Part shown: in pieces, positions 8,676 to 17,465 of the stretch | Layout: the number at the start of each line of letters is the position of its first letter | Numbering within the stretch: the first letter of the stretch is position 1 | From: Marinobacterium ramblicola | GTDB taxonomy: Bacteria; Pseudomonadota; Gammaproteobacteria; Pseudomonadales; Balneatricaceae | Assembly: GCF_019084545.1 (NCBI RefSeq) | Contig: NZ_JAHREP010000010.1 | Coordinates: 93,879 to 157,878, forward strand | Direction of reading: 5' to 3' | Length of the DNA: 64,000 nt | Notes under the pieces: model-generated | Told to the model about the DNA's origin: nothing | The model's database searches: none | The model's input: only the letters and a program-made list of their open reading frames with translations | Made by a program: the position numbers and the translations under genes

Positions 8676-9487
8676 TGCACAACCTGGAAAAAAAGCCCCG
8701 GATAGCGGTACACAAATTCAGCTCCTGCGACGGCTGCCAACTGGCCTTTCTGAACCTGGGCGGCGATCTGCTGGAGCTGACCAGACGGGTGGAGATCATG
8801 CATTTTCTGGAGGCGGGCCTCGACGCCCCCGAGGCCGAGGTCGATATCGCCTTTGTCGAGGGTAGCCTGTCGACCCAGGACGAGATCGAGCGTATCCGCA
8901 AGGTGCGCGAATCCAGCCGCTACCTGATCACCATCGGCGCCTGTGCCACCGCAGGCGGATTGCAGGCACTGCGCAATCTGGATAACCAGCATGAGCAGTG
9001 GCGCGATGCGATCTATGCCAAACCCGAGTTTATCAAGACACTGAACCACGCCCGCCCCATCGCCGACGAGGTGCGGGTGGACTTCGAACTCTGGGGCTGT
9101 CCAATCAACAGCCGCCAGTTGCTCGCCGCCATCAACTCGCTGCTGTTCGGCGTCCCTCCTATCGACGACCGGGACAAGGTCTGTCTGGAGTGCAAGCGTC
9201 AGCAGCGGGTCTGCGTCATGGTCACCGAGGACAAACCCTGCCTTGGCCCCGTTACCCGTACCGGTTGCGGCGCCCTGTGCCCGAGCTTCGGCCGCGATTG
9301 CTACGGCTGTTACGGCCCGGCCGATAACCCCAACACCGCCAGCCTCAGTAAGCGATTCGCAGGTCTGGGCTTGCTGCCGCAGGCGATCGCACGACGCTTC
9401 CTGCTGATCAACAGCGCCGCGCCCGCATTTCACGATGCCGGGCTGATCGCCCGCAGCGGCGTTAGTGGAGACGACAGCGATGACTGA
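8675..9487 (+). CDS. hydD: Group 3b [NiFe] hydrogenase, small (delta) subunit
   Basis: This encodes 270 residues starting at ATG 8675 inside the previous stop (TGATG). It has no Tat signal, as expected for a cytoplasmic group 3 enzyme. The proximal cluster ligands are in SSCDGCQLAF (Cys18, Cys21), IGACATAGG and FELWGCPIN. The C-terminal part has further Cys motifs (CLECKRQ, GCGALCPS, CYGCYGP) for additional Fe-S clusters. This subunit carries electrons from the NiFe site to the beta/gamma module. The large-subunit gene overlaps its last 8 bases. Confidence 0.9.
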   Translation: MHNLEKKPRIAVHKFSSCDGCQLAFLNLGGDLLELTRRVEIMHFLEAGLDAPEAEVDIAFVEGSLSTQDEIERIRKVRESSRYLITIGACATAGGLQALRNLDNQHEQWRDAIYAKPEFIKTLNHARPIADEVRVDFELWGCPINSRQLLAAINSLLFGVPPIDDRDKVCLECKRQQRVCVMVTEDKPCLGPVTRTGCGALCPSFGRDCYGCYGPADNPNTASLSKRFAGLGLLPQAIARRFLLINSAAPAFHDAGLIARSGVSGDDSDD

Positions 9488-10793
9488 TGCACAACCCACC
9501 TCCCGGCGCATCCGGATCGATGTCCCGGCACTGACCCGGGTCGAGGGCGAGGGCTCGTTGAAGCTGGCGATTGACGATGGTCGGATCGAACAGCTGCAAC
9601 TGTCCATCTTCGAGCCGCCACGCTATTTCGAGAAGTTTCTCGAGGGGCGTGAATACACCGAGGTGCCGGACATCGTCGCGCGTATCTGCGGTATCTGTCC
9701 GGTGGCTTACCAGATGACCGCGGTTAAGGCGCTGGAGCAGGCGTTCGGCCATATGCCCTCGCCCTGGGTTGAGCGGATGCGCCGCCTGTTTTACTGCGGC
9801 GAGTGGCTGCAGAGTCACGCCCTGCATATCCACCTGCTGGCGCTGCCCGACTACCTCGGCTTCGACAGCGCCATCGGCATGGCCACCAAACACCCGGACG
9901 CCGTACAGCGCGGGCTCGCCCTGCAGGCGCTGGGCAACTCGATCATCCGCCTGTTCGGCGGCCGTTCGGTGCACCCGGTCGGCACCTGCGTCGGTGGTTT
10001 TCATCACGCCCCTGCACCATCCGATATCTCGGCGCTGCATACACGTCTGCAGGAGGCCCAGGAGTACGCCGCTGAGTTGACCCGCTGGTGCGCGCTGCTG
10101 CCATTGCCCGAGGATGACGACGACTTCACCAGCGTCGCCCTCAGAGCGGACACCGAATATCCGTTTTATAGCGGCGCGCTGGTCAGCTCGGATGGCCTGT
10201 CGATCGATGCCACACAGTGGGATAACCACTTCCGTGAGGAGCATGCGCCGCATTCGACGGCGCTCTGGTCGCTTTACGAGGGTAAACCCTATCTGGTGGG
10301 GCCATTGGCACGCCTGAACCTGAATCTGGACCGACTACCAGGTGCGGTGCGAAGCAATCTGGACAACACCGGTATTCGCTTCCCCAGCCGCAACATGTTC
10401 CACAGCATGCTGGCCCGCGCCGTGGAGATCGAGCTGGCGATCCACGAGGCGATCGAGATCACCGCAAGCTACGAGTACCCGGCAGCCCCCTTCGATCCGG
10501 TCACGCCCCGTGCCGGCGTTGGTTTCGGTGCTACCGAAGCCCCCCGCGGCCTGCTTTGGCACCGCTATGAAACAGATGCCGACGGGCTGATCAAAAGCGC
10601 CCGCATCGTGCCACCGACCAGCCAGAACCAGGCCCGGATCGAGCAGAATCTGCAGCGCTCGCTGCAGAGTTTCGGACTGGAGCACAGTGACGACGAATTG
10701 CGCCTGCATTGCGAAAAGGTGATCCGCAACTACGACCCCTGCATCTCCTGTGCAACCCACTTCCTGAAGCTGGACTTGGAGCGGCGGCGTTGA
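9480..10793 (+). CDS. hydA: Group 3b [NiFe] hydrogenase, large (alpha) subunit
   Basis: The start is placed at ATG 9480, because GGAG lies 10 bases upstream; an in-frame GTG at 9465 is an alternative. The product is 437 residues. The NiFe ligands are RICGICP (Cys70, Cys73) and DPCISCATH (Cys421, Cys424). After His427 only ten residues remain, which is the usual peptide removed during maturation. The enzyme oxidises or produces H2, coupled to NAD(P). The matching endopeptidase follows directly. The HypABCDEF cofactor genes are not in this window and must lie elsewhere. Confidence 0.92.
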   Translation: MTDAQPTSRRIRIDVPALTRVEGEGSLKLAIDDGRIEQLQLSIFEPPRYFEKFLEGREYTEVPDIVARICGICPVAYQMTAVKALEQAFGHMPSPWVERMRRLFYCGEWLQSHALHIHLLALPDYLGFDSAIGMATKHPDAVQRGLALQALGNSIIRLFGGRSVHPVGTCVGGFHHAPAPSDISALHTRLQEAQEYAAELTRWCALLPLPEDDDDFTSVALRADTEYPFYSGALVSSDGLSIDATQWDNHFREEHAPHSTALWSLYEGKPYLVGPLARLNLNLDRLPGAVRSNLDNTGIRFPSRNMFHSMLARAVEIELAIHEAIEITASYEYPAAPFDPVTPRAGVGFGATEAPRGLLWHRYETDADGLIKSARIVPPTSQNQARIEQNLQRSLQSFGLEHSDDELRLHCEKVIRNYDPCISCATHFLKLDLERRR

Positions 10794-11296
10794 GTGCTGC
10801 TCGGTTGCAGGTGATCGGTGTCGGCTCCCCTGCCGGCGATGACCGGCTGGGCTGGGAGGTGATCGCTCGTCTGAAGGCAAAACTGCCGGCTCAAACCCGC
10901 TGCGATCTCTGCGCACTCGACCGTCCCGGCGCCAGCCTGATCGAGTATCTGGCCAATGCTGAGTGGTGCTGGTTGGTGGATGCTCTTCTAATCGAGGGCA
11001 CTCCCGGCCGCTATTGCCAGCCGGGGTTAGAACAGCTTATGCGGTCGGGCAATAGCGCCGTCGGCTCACACGGGTTCGGCCTGGCCGATAGCCTGCGGCT
11101 GGCTGAGCGGCTTGGCATGCTGCCTGCGCGACTCGAACTCCACTGTTTGACGATCAACGCGGCGGATACTCTCAGCGAGCAGTTGAGTCCGGCGGTTGAC
11201 GCAGGCGTGAACGGACTGGTGGAACGCCTTCACCAGCGCCTGGTAGACGATATGAAACATGCTGATGCTGAGCCTCAGAGGTATCGAAAATTTTGA
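10790..11296 (+). CDS. Hydrogenase maturation endopeptidase
   Basis: This encodes 168 residues from TTG 10790, which overlaps the large-subunit stop (TTGA) with GGAG upstream. The motifs IGVGSPAGDDRLGWEV near the N-terminus and GSHGFGLADSLRLAERLG in the middle match the HycI/HyaD/HoxW family. This family binds Ni through conserved acidic and His residues and clips the C-terminal peptide of the large subunit. Its position as last gene of the operon fits that role. The upstream in-frame ATG at 10709 would extend it into the large-subunit gene and is less likely. Confidence 0.85.
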   Translation: MSAARLQVIGVGSPAGDDRLGWEVIARLKAKLPAQTRCDLCALDRPGASLIEYLANAEWCWLVDALLIEGTPGRYCQPGLEQLMRSGNSAVGSHGFGLADSLRLAERLGMLPARLELHCLTINAADTLSEQLSPAVDAGVNGLVERLHQRLVDDMKHADAEPQRYRKF

Positions 11297-11511
11297 AAAC
11301 TATCGGCAAAGGCCGGGAGAGCCTGCCAGACCGGGTCAGTACCGGGCAAAAACTGTGCGGGAGGTACGGATGACGTGCATTCTAACCGCTCCAATCCAAA
11401 TTGCGATTGAAAAATATACAGCGATAGCAGTATGCAGATGAGTAATATTTGCCCGGAGTTCAACCCGTCCGGCAGAACTGGTAGACTCCAATCAACGACG
11501 TTTTCTTCCCG

Positions 11512-11550
11512 GGCCGGCGATCAGGCACTTCCGCCACGCCGGCCTTTTTT
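11512..11550 (+). terminator. Intrinsic terminator downstream of hydrogenase operon
   Basis: GGCCGGC (11512-11518) pairs with GCCGGCC (11538-11544) and is followed by six T residues. It lies about 215 bases after the endopeptidase gene, just before the convergent TetR gene. Confidence 0.75.
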
Positions 11551-11554
11551 CGAC

Positions 11555-12193
11555 TCAGGCAGTTGTACCGTTGAGGAAGATCTCTACCCCTTGGCGCAAA
11601 CTCCTCTCCGGTAAGGCAGGGTCATAGGGGATCCCCAGCAACGCCTGCAGATGCCAGGGCTGCTTGATCATCTCGACAAACTGTGCCGCTGCAACCGTGC
11701 AGCAATCGATATTCAAACGCCCCTCGGTTTTCTGCTTCTCTAGGTAGACTGTCAGCAGCTTGCGTATCCGGTCCGGGCCTGAGGTGTAGAATACCGCCTG
11801 GATCTGTTCACGCTCCGCGCTATTGGCGGAAAGTACCAGGCGATACATGGCGATCGCCTGCGGGCGACTGATCATATCGATGAAACGCTGCCCAAAGCGG
11901 TACAGGGTGGATGCCGGGTCCTCGCTCCAGATCCGGTCCTGATCGAAACTGGCAAAGAGGTCATCGCAGGATTGCTGCATCATCGCCTCGAGCAATCCCA
12001 ACTTGTTACCGAAACAGCGATAAAGGGTAGTCATCGAACCACCGGCGCGTTTCATGATGTCGCTTATGCTGGCGTTCTCGAACCCCTGCTCCAGAAACAC
12101 CTCCTTGGCGGCATCCAGGATGCGACGTCGACGCTCCAGACCCTTCGCGGTCAGCCCTTTATCCGAGCATTCAGATAGAAGTGAATGACTCAT
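11555..12193 (-). CDS. TetR/AcrR-family transcriptional regulator
   Basis: This encodes 212 residues from ATG 12193; an in-frame GTG at 12208 has its Shine-Dalgarno sequence too close. The N-terminal helix-turn-helix reads RRRILDAAKEVFLEQGFENASISDIMKRAG...TTLYRCFGNKLGLLEAM, the classic TetR pattern. The C-terminal half is a ligand-binding helical domain. The gene is divergent from the MFS exporter at 12485, and a TGTAAT-N4-ATTACA inverted repeat lies between them. Repression of the exporter and of itself is likely. The inducer is unknown. Confidence 0.88.
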   Translation of the reverse strand: MSHSLLSECSDKGLTAKGLERRRRILDAAKEVFLEQGFENASISDIMKRAGGSMTTLYRCFGNKLGLLEAMMQQSCDDLFASFDQDRIWSEDPASTLYRFGQRFIDMISRPQAIAMYRLVLSANSAEREQIQAVFYTSGPDRIRKLLTVYLEKQKTEGRLNIDCCTVAAAQFVEMIKQPWHLQALLGIPYDPALPERSLRQGVEIFLNGTTA

Positions 12194-12285
12194 GCCTACT
12201 CTGCCCACTCCTCAATAGAGATTAAACCACCAAGCCGGCGATCATAGTGGATCACACCGGAATATGAGTGGACCCGTCGCAATAA

Positions 12286-12301
12286 TGTAATGTATATTAC
12301 A
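12286..12301. promoter_or_regulatory. Candidate TetR operator (inverted repeat)
   Basis: TGTAAT-GTAT-ATTACA is a perfect 6-bp inverted repeat with a 4-bp spacer. It lies in the 291-bp region between the divergent TetR regulator and MFS exporter genes. Confidence 0.55.
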
Positions 12302-12484
12302 CTATATTCTTCTACCCTCTCCAACTTTTTAGCCAGTGCCCCTCACGCCCAGAGTTGGCAGTTCAGCCCATCGCGCAACGATAACAGACGCAGGCTCGTG
12401 GAGAGCGTTCAGTACCAATACTTGACCCATTACCCATCTGTCGGCTCGCGCGCGCTCGCGAGTTCTGAAGGAGCATCACCTTAT

Positions 12485-13699
12485 ATGGAGTCCAAAGCGC
12501 TTAGCCATGACGCAGGTCTTGTCATTCCCGGATTCGTGTTTATTCTCGCGGCGTTGACCGCGCTGGCACCCTTGGCCACCGATGCCTATCTGCCGGCAAT
12601 CCCGACCATTGCCCGGGAGCTGGGTCGCACGGTACCCGATGTGGAGCTTTCGATCAGCTTCTTTCTCGTCGGCTTCTCCATCGGCCAACTGATCGGCGGT
12701 CCCTTCTCCGACCATTTCGGTCGCCGCACCGGAATTTTCTGTGGCCTGAGCCTGTTCATCCTCGGCTCCCTGGCGATCACCTTCACGCCATCGATCGAAT
12801 GGCTCTGGGTATTCCGGGTGGTCCAGGCACTTGGCGGCGGAATCACCGTGGTCAATACACCGGCCATCGTCCGCGATCTGTATAGCGGACGGGAGAGCGC
12901 GCAGACCATGTCGCGGATGGCGATGATCCTGATGCTGGCGCCACTGCTGGCGCCGGTGTTGGGCAGCCTTATACTGCAGACGCTGAGCTGGCAGATGATA
13001 TTCAGTCTGCTGCTGCTCTATGGCTGCATCCTCGCGGCGGTGATCCATCGGACCCTGCCGGAAACACGCCAGGTCCAGGTCAACAAACCCAACGCCTTTC
13101 GTCGCTACTGGATGGTCATGCGTGACCGTCATGCACTCGGCTACCTGTTCTCCGCCTGTTTCGGTTACGGCAGTCTGTTCGCTTTCATTACCGGCTCACC
13201 TTCGGTCTATATGGGATATTTCGGCCTCAGTGAGTCCTCCTATCCACTCGCCTTTGGCGCCAATGTTATCGCCTTGGTACTGCTGAACAAGGTCAACATA
13301 CGTCTGCTCTCCAGCCACGCCCCCCGCACGTTGCTACTGGCCGGACAACTGATCCAGATCCTCACCGGCGCACTGCTGTTCGGCTATGCCTGTCTTGGTG
13401 GCGATCTGAAACTAGCGCTGTTCATTCCGCTGGTGATGCTGTTCTTTGGCTGCCATGGACTGGTCAGTGCCAACTCAATGGCCGGCATGACCGACCTGTT
13501 TCCCACCAACAGCGCCACCGCCACGGCGTTGATGGGTGCCTGCGGTTTCGCCTTCGGCGCGCTATCGGGGTCACTGGTCGGCTTGCTCTATGACGAGACC
13601 CCGCTGCCGATGACGCTGGTGATGTTCGCATGTGCGCTGCTGGCACCGACCATACGACTGCTGCTGCAGATGGGCCCCCAGCCACAGGTAGCGCGGTAA
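12485..13699 (+). CDS. MFS drug efflux transporter (Bcr/CflA type)
   Basis: The start is placed at ATG 12485, with AAGGAG upstream and hydrophobic sequence beginning within 15 residues; the open frame from 12290 adds an implausible leader. The product is 404 residues with about 12 membrane helices. ATDAYLPAIPTIAREL at the end of helix 1 and GPFSDHFGRRTGIF in loop 2-3 are typical of Bcr/CflA proton-driven multidrug exporters in the inner membrane. It is paired with the divergent TetR gene. The substrate cannot be read from the sequence. Confidence 0.88.
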   Translation: MESKALSHDAGLVIPGFVFILAALTALAPLATDAYLPAIPTIARELGRTVPDVELSISFFLVGFSIGQLIGGPFSDHFGRRTGIFCGLSLFILGSLAITFTPSIEWLWVFRVVQALGGGITVVNTPAIVRDLYSGRESAQTMSRMAMILMLAPLLAPVLGSLILQTLSWQMIFSLLLLYGCILAAVIHRTLPETRQVQVNKPNAFRRYWMVMRDRHALGYLFSACFGYGSLFAFITGSPSVYMGYFGLSESSYPLAFGANVIALVLLNKVNIRLLSSHAPRTLLLAGQLIQILTGALLFGYACLGGDLKLALFIPLVMLFFGCHGLVSANSMAGMTDLFPTNSATATALMGACGFAFGALSGSLVGLLYDETPLPMTLVMFACALLAPTIRLLLQMGPQPQVAR

Positions 13700-13713
13700 A
13701 TGTGCTGAGGTGA

Positions 13714-13730
13714 ATTAAGACTTCTTTAAG
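13714..13730 (+). promoter_or_regulatory. PmrA/QseB-like direct-repeat box
   Basis: ATTAAG-ACTTC-TTTAAG (6-5-6) fits the YTTAAK-N5-YTTAAK consensus with one mismatch. It lies about 46 bases before the response-regulator start, consistent with autoregulation. Confidence 0.5.
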
Positions 13731-13775
13731 TAAAAGGGGGTAGACTGAGGCATCCCTACATGAACGTGAAAGGCG

Positions 13776-14444
13776 ATGAAGGTACTCCTCGTTGAAGACG
13801 ACCCCCTGCTCGGTCAGGGGCTGCATAGCGCTATGAAACAGCACCGGATTCCGGCCGAGTGGGTCACCAACGCAACGGAAGCGCTGGGTGCTCTGCGCAG
13901 CACAGACTTCGACGCGCTGGTGCTCGATCTCGGGCTGCCGGACATGGATGGCATCGACCTGCTCAAACGCCTGCGCGGTGATGGCCACCCGTTGCCGGTA
14001 TTGATTCTGACAGCCCGGGACGGCATCAGCGAGCGGGTGCGCGGACTCGATACCGGGGCCGACGACTTTCTTGCCAAACCCTTCGACATCGATGAGCTGA
14101 TGGCGCGCCTGCGTGCGCTGGTCCGCCGCAGCAGCGGCATTGCCACGCCGACGATTCAGCTCGGCGAGATCGAGATCATCCCCAGCCACCATCGGGTCGA
14201 ACGGAACGGCGAGGAGGTGCCTCTCAATCGACACGAATATCAGTTGCTGACGCTGCTGGCCTCCAGCCCAGGCCGAGTGTTCAGTCGCGAGACGATTATC
14301 GATCACCTCTACCGCTGGGATGAGGAGATCGAAAGCAACACCATCGAGGTCCATGTGCATCACCTGCGGCGCAAGCTCGGTCGTGCGCTGATCGGCACGG
14401 TGCGGGGTATAGGTTACCGCCTGGTACTACCGGAGAACGCCTGA
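13776..14444 (+). CDS. OmpR-family response regulator (QseB/PmrA-like)
   Basis: This encodes 222 residues. The receiver domain has the acidic pair VEDD (7-9), the phosphoacceptor Asp51 (LVLDLGLPDMDG) and the conserved Lys in LAKPFD. A winged-helix DNA-binding domain (PLNRHEYQLLTLLASSPGRVFSRE) fills the C-terminal half. It is transcribed with the sensor kinase, whose GTG start is one base after this stop. Resemblance is to QseB/PmrA regulators, and a matching half-site box precedes the gene. The signal it answers is not evident. Confidence 0.9.
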   Translation: MKVLLVEDDPLLGQGLHSAMKQHRIPAEWVTNATEALGALRSTDFDALVLDLGLPDMDGIDLLKRLRGDGHPLPVLILTARDGISERVRGLDTGADDFLAKPFDIDELMARLRALVRRSSGIATPTIQLGEIEIIPSHHRVERNGEEVPLNRHEYQLLTLLASSPGRVFSRETIIDHLYRWDEEIESNTIEVHVHHLRRKLGRALIGTVRGIGYRLVLPENA

Positions 14445-14445
14445 C

Positions 14446-15837
14446 GTGCAGCGCTCCATCGCCCAATATCTGATCGTCGGCTTGACCCTGGCCACCACGC
14501 TGCTGCTGGGTGCCGGCTATCTGTTGAGCTATATGGACATCCTCTACGAGACCGAAGAGGTGTACGATGCGGAACTCGCCCAGGCCGCCAGGGTGCTTGA
14601 ATCCCTGTTTATCAGCCAGGATGAGGACGATCCCGCACTGGATATCCACCTGCCCGAACAGATCGCGACCCAGGCGACAGAGCTCAGCGACTTGGGCCAT
14701 CGCTACGAGAAAAAACTGGCCTTCCAGGTCTGGGATAACGCCGGCCACCCACTGCTCGGCAATAGCGCTGACAGCGCAGCGCTGAACTGGGACGGTATTC
14801 CCGGTTATGGTTACGAGCACGATCAGCGCTGGCGCACCTTTACCCTGCACTCCGACAGCGGGCTCTGGATCAAGGTCGGTCAGGATATGGAGATCCGCGA
14901 GGAGATCGCCGAGGAGATCAACAAGCACAATATTCAGCCCCTGCTGCTTATCGTGCCACTGCTCTGGCTGATGATCTGGCTGATCGTGCGCCGCGGCTTA
15001 CGGCCACTGCAGGGGGTCTCCAGCGAACTGTACAAGCGCAGCGCCGAATACCTGGATCCGATCGACATCAGGTCGGCACCGCATGAGATCGCCGGCGTCG
15101 TCTATTCGATCAACCGACTGATGAAAGCGCTGGAGCGGTCGCTGCAGCAGCAGAAGCGGTTTACCAGTAACGCCGCCCACGAGCTGCGCACGCCGCTCGC
15201 CGCGATCCGCATCCAGGCACAGAACCTGATGCTGACCGATACCGAAAACCTGGTCAGCCAGCAGCAGATCATCAATGCCGTCGACCGGCTCAGTCATATG
15301 GTCAACCAGTTGCTGACCTTGAGCCGCCTCGAAAGCGGCGAGCGTCGGGATAATTTCGAGCTGACCGACATCCACGCCGGCCTCAATGGCCTGCTGCAGG
15401 ATCAGCGCCGCATGATCCGTAATCGCAAGCTTGACGTCAGCTTGCAGCCGGCAGAGCCCGTACACGCACGCGTCACGCCGGATTGCGTCGATATCCTGCT
15501 ACGCAACCTGCTCGACAACGCGCTGCGTTACACCCCCGATGGCGGACGCATTCTGATCGAGATCGGTCAGCACAATGGGGATCTGCAGGTCAGGATCAGC
15601 GATACCGGCCCAGGGCTGGACGATGAACAGAAAGTACGCGTATTCGACCGCTTCTATCGTGCGGCCGGGCAGGGCAGTGAGGGGTGCGGGATCGGCCTGT
15701 CGATCGTACAGGAGATCTGCGAGCGCACCGGCTATCGGGTCGCCCTCAGCGACTCCCAACTAGGCTCCCACGGGCTGTGCGTGGAACTGACCTGTCCGGG
15801 CGCCGTGGCCAGCGCCGAGCCTGAGCCCAACAGCTAG
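14446..15837 (+). CDS. Sensor histidine kinase (QseC/PmrB-like)
   Basis: This encodes 463 residues from GTG 14446. Two membrane helices (about 9-30 and 165-182) flank a periplasmic sensor loop of about 130 residues rich in acidic residues. The H-box NAAHELRTPL contains the phosphorylated His245. NLLDNALRYTPDGG, DTGPGLD and GCGIGLSIV are the N, G1 and G2 boxes of the ATPase domain. It phosphorylates the adjacent response regulator. The acidic loop could bind cations, but that is speculative. Confidence 0.9.
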   Translation: MQRSIAQYLIVGLTLATTLLLGAGYLLSYMDILYETEEVYDAELAQAARVLESLFISQDEDDPALDIHLPEQIATQATELSDLGHRYEKKLAFQVWDNAGHPLLGNSADSAALNWDGIPGYGYEHDQRWRTFTLHSDSGLWIKVGQDMEIREEIAEEINKHNIQPLLLIVPLLWLMIWLIVRRGLRPLQGVSSELYKRSAEYLDPIDIRSAPHEIAGVVYSINRLMKALERSLQQQKRFTSNAAHELRTPLAAIRIQAQNLMLTDTENLVSQQQIINAVDRLSHMVNQLLTLSRLESGERRDNFELTDIHAGLNGLLQDQRRMIRNRKLDVSLQPAEPVHARVTPDCVDILLRNLLDNALRYTPDGGRILIEIGQHNGDLQVRISDTGPGLDDEQKVRVFDRFYRAAGQGSEGCGIGLSIVQEICERTGYRVALSDSQLGSHGLCVELTCPGAVASAEPEPNS

Positions 15838-15966
15838 GGTTGGCAGGTTAACACTGGGCGAACCCGGGCAAAGACGCTAATGCACCAACGCCCGGAGGGT
15901 ACAGGTAGCCCCCGGGTGTTGATGATCGATCCAGCAGTAGATCCAGCAGTATCAGAGCAGTGGCTT

Positions 15967-17235
15967 TCAGGCGCTTTGTGCTCGCTCCGATTCGCGCATG
16001 CGCAGGCGATAACCGTTTGCCTGCATCTTCCAGCTTGGCAGGTACTGCTTGGCGTTGATGCGGTCGATGTAGTTCTCGCTCAGGCTGGCCGACAGATCCA
16101 GATCGAGCTCGTTACCTATCGATGGCAGCAACGCATCGGCAATATGCGCGGCGCTCAGTGGCGTGAAGCTATCGCCCACCGCTTCGTCCGGCTCGTGGTG
16201 CAGCAGAACCGCTTCAACCACCTGAGGTGCCAGGTTCCACATGTTGAGCAGGTAGGCACCCAACTCGGCATGGGTAACGCCATAGGCCATCCGCTCCACA
16301 ACATGCAGCGGCAGTTGCTTGCGTGCGGCATACTTCATCACTTTCAGGTAGCCCTGTCCCTGCTCGGCGGCGAGCATCAGCATGCCGATATCGAGCAGCA
16401 GACCGGCCAGAAACGCCTGATCCTTCAGCGCCTGACCTTTGCCATAAGGAGTGCAGATCTCCTGTGCCAGACGCGCCACACACAGCGCGCGCTGACTCAT
16501 CATGTCGAACGAAAACACCTTCCAGGCGGATGCTTCCGGGTAGTGGGCATTGAGATGGCCCGCCAGCGACAGCCCGCGCACGGTGCGCACGCCCAGCAGC
16601 GTCACCGCTTCGTTCAGGTTGGAGATGTGACGGCTCAGCGCGAAGTAGCTCGAGTTCACCAGTCGCAGGATACGGGCCGCCAGCGCCGGATCGCGCTCGA
16701 CGATGGCGCTGATATCGCGGGTACTGGTGCGATCGCTGTTCAGCGCCCGGCTGAGCTCATGATAGATGGACGGCGGAGAAGGCAGCTGGCGGAACGCGGC
16801 AAAGGAGCGCACCACCTTGTCCCGGTAGAGTTGCCGCGTCACCATCACCGTCTGCTCGACGGATGACACGATCTCTTCGATGCTGCTACCCTGGAATATG
16901 TTGCGATGCACCACATCGAGCGCCTTGGCCAGGTTAGCCGCACTCAATGCCGGCGACAGCAGAATACGCGCGGTTTTCGGTTTGGCGGACGCCACCTGAC
17001 GCAGGATACCGATCTCGCGCTCGAAACTGCTCAGCGCCGCAACGATAACGGCATCAAAGTTAGTTTCCGCCAACATGGTGAGTGCCGCACGCCCGTCATC
17101 CGTGCGAACGACCTGCCAGTTGCAGCCGTACTGAACCAAGCCGCTGCCCCAGGTCACGAATGCGGCATGCGGATCGATGAAGAGAATTTTCAGTGGCGCG
17201 GTTGTGTGTGAACCGCCGGAATCTGCCCTGTTCAT
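15967..17235 (-). CDS. HDOD-domain protein with N-terminal receiver-like domain
   Basis: This encodes 422 residues from ATG 17235; an in-frame TTG at 17286 is unlikely because it lies beside a terminator. Residues 17-130 look like a response-regulator receiver fold (LKILFIDPHAAFVTWG...DAVIVAA), but the phosphoacceptor Asp position is not canonical. The rest is an HDOD domain (LPSPPSIYHELSRAL, DPALAARILRLVNSSYF, AFLAGLLLDIG, HAELGAYLLNMW, HHEP). HDOD is a non-catalytic relative of HD-GYP and is often tied to c-di-GMP signalling or motility. A c-di-GMP-I riboswitch and a terminator precede it, so expression is probably set by c-di-GMP. Confidence 0.85.
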   Translation of the reverse strand: MNRADSGGSHTTAPLKILFIDPHAAFVTWGSGLVQYGCNWQVVRTDDGRAALTMLAETNFDAVIVAALSSFEREIGILRQVASAKPKTARILLSPALSAANLAKALDVVHRNIFQGSSIEEIVSSVEQTVMVTRQLYRDKVVRSFAAFRQLPSPPSIYHELSRALNSDRTSTRDISAIVERDPALAARILRLVNSSYFALSRHISNLNEAVTLLGVRTVRGLSLAGHLNAHYPEASAWKVFSFDMMSQRALCVARLAQEICTPYGKGQALKDQAFLAGLLLDIGMLMLAAEQGQGYLKVMKYAARKQLPLHVVERMAYGVTHAELGAYLLNMWNLAPQVVEAVLLHHEPDEAVGDSFTPLSAAHIADALLPSIGNELDLDLSASLSENYIDRINAKQYLPSWKMQANGYRLRMRESERAQSA

Positions 17236-17283
17236 AATGCGCCTGTCTTTTTTCTGTGGTCTGCTGATCACCACACCCAAATT

Positions 17284-17318
17284 CAAAAAGACGCTCAGAG
17301 CGGTTAGAGTTCTGAGCG
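17284..17318 (-). terminator. Intrinsic terminator in the HDOD leader (riboswitch expression platform)
   Basis: On the minus strand, CGCTCAGA (17318-17311) and TCTGAGCG (17299-17292) form a perfect 8-bp stem followed by TCTTTTT. It lies between the c-di-GMP aptamer and the HDOD start codon, the normal place for a transcriptional expression platform. Confidence 0.8.
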
Positions 17319-17377
17319 CCGCCCTAGAAAAACGGCATACTCAAGATCCTCAGAAGTCGTGGACTTGCAAGCTCACT

Positions 17378-17462
17378 CTCCTTCGATGGCCCAGCTATCC
17401 CCGGAGGGACCTGAAGCTTTGCGTCGCCCGATTACTCGGGGTTTGCCATTATCGAGAAAGGA
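17378..17462 (-). ncRNA. Cyclic-di-GMP-I (GEMM-I) riboswitch aptamer
   Basis: The minus strand shows the GEMM-I hallmarks in order. First is a P1 strand with CTCGAT, then GGCAAACC. A P2 stem CCGA-GTAA-TCGG capped by a GNRA-type loop follows, then GACGCAAAGC. P3 has TCCC-TCCG-GGGA followed by ATAGCTGGGCC, and the closing P1 strand is ATCGA. These conserved blocks define the c-di-GMP-I class. It lies about 140 nt upstream of the HDOD gene, with a terminator in between. Ends are approximate. Confidence 0.85.
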
Positions 17463-17465
17463 TCT

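Noticed and set aside
15880..16866. 328-codon plus-strand frame opposite the HDOD gene
   Set aside because: His/Gln/Arg-rich shadow of the HDOD reading frame; no recognisable domain.
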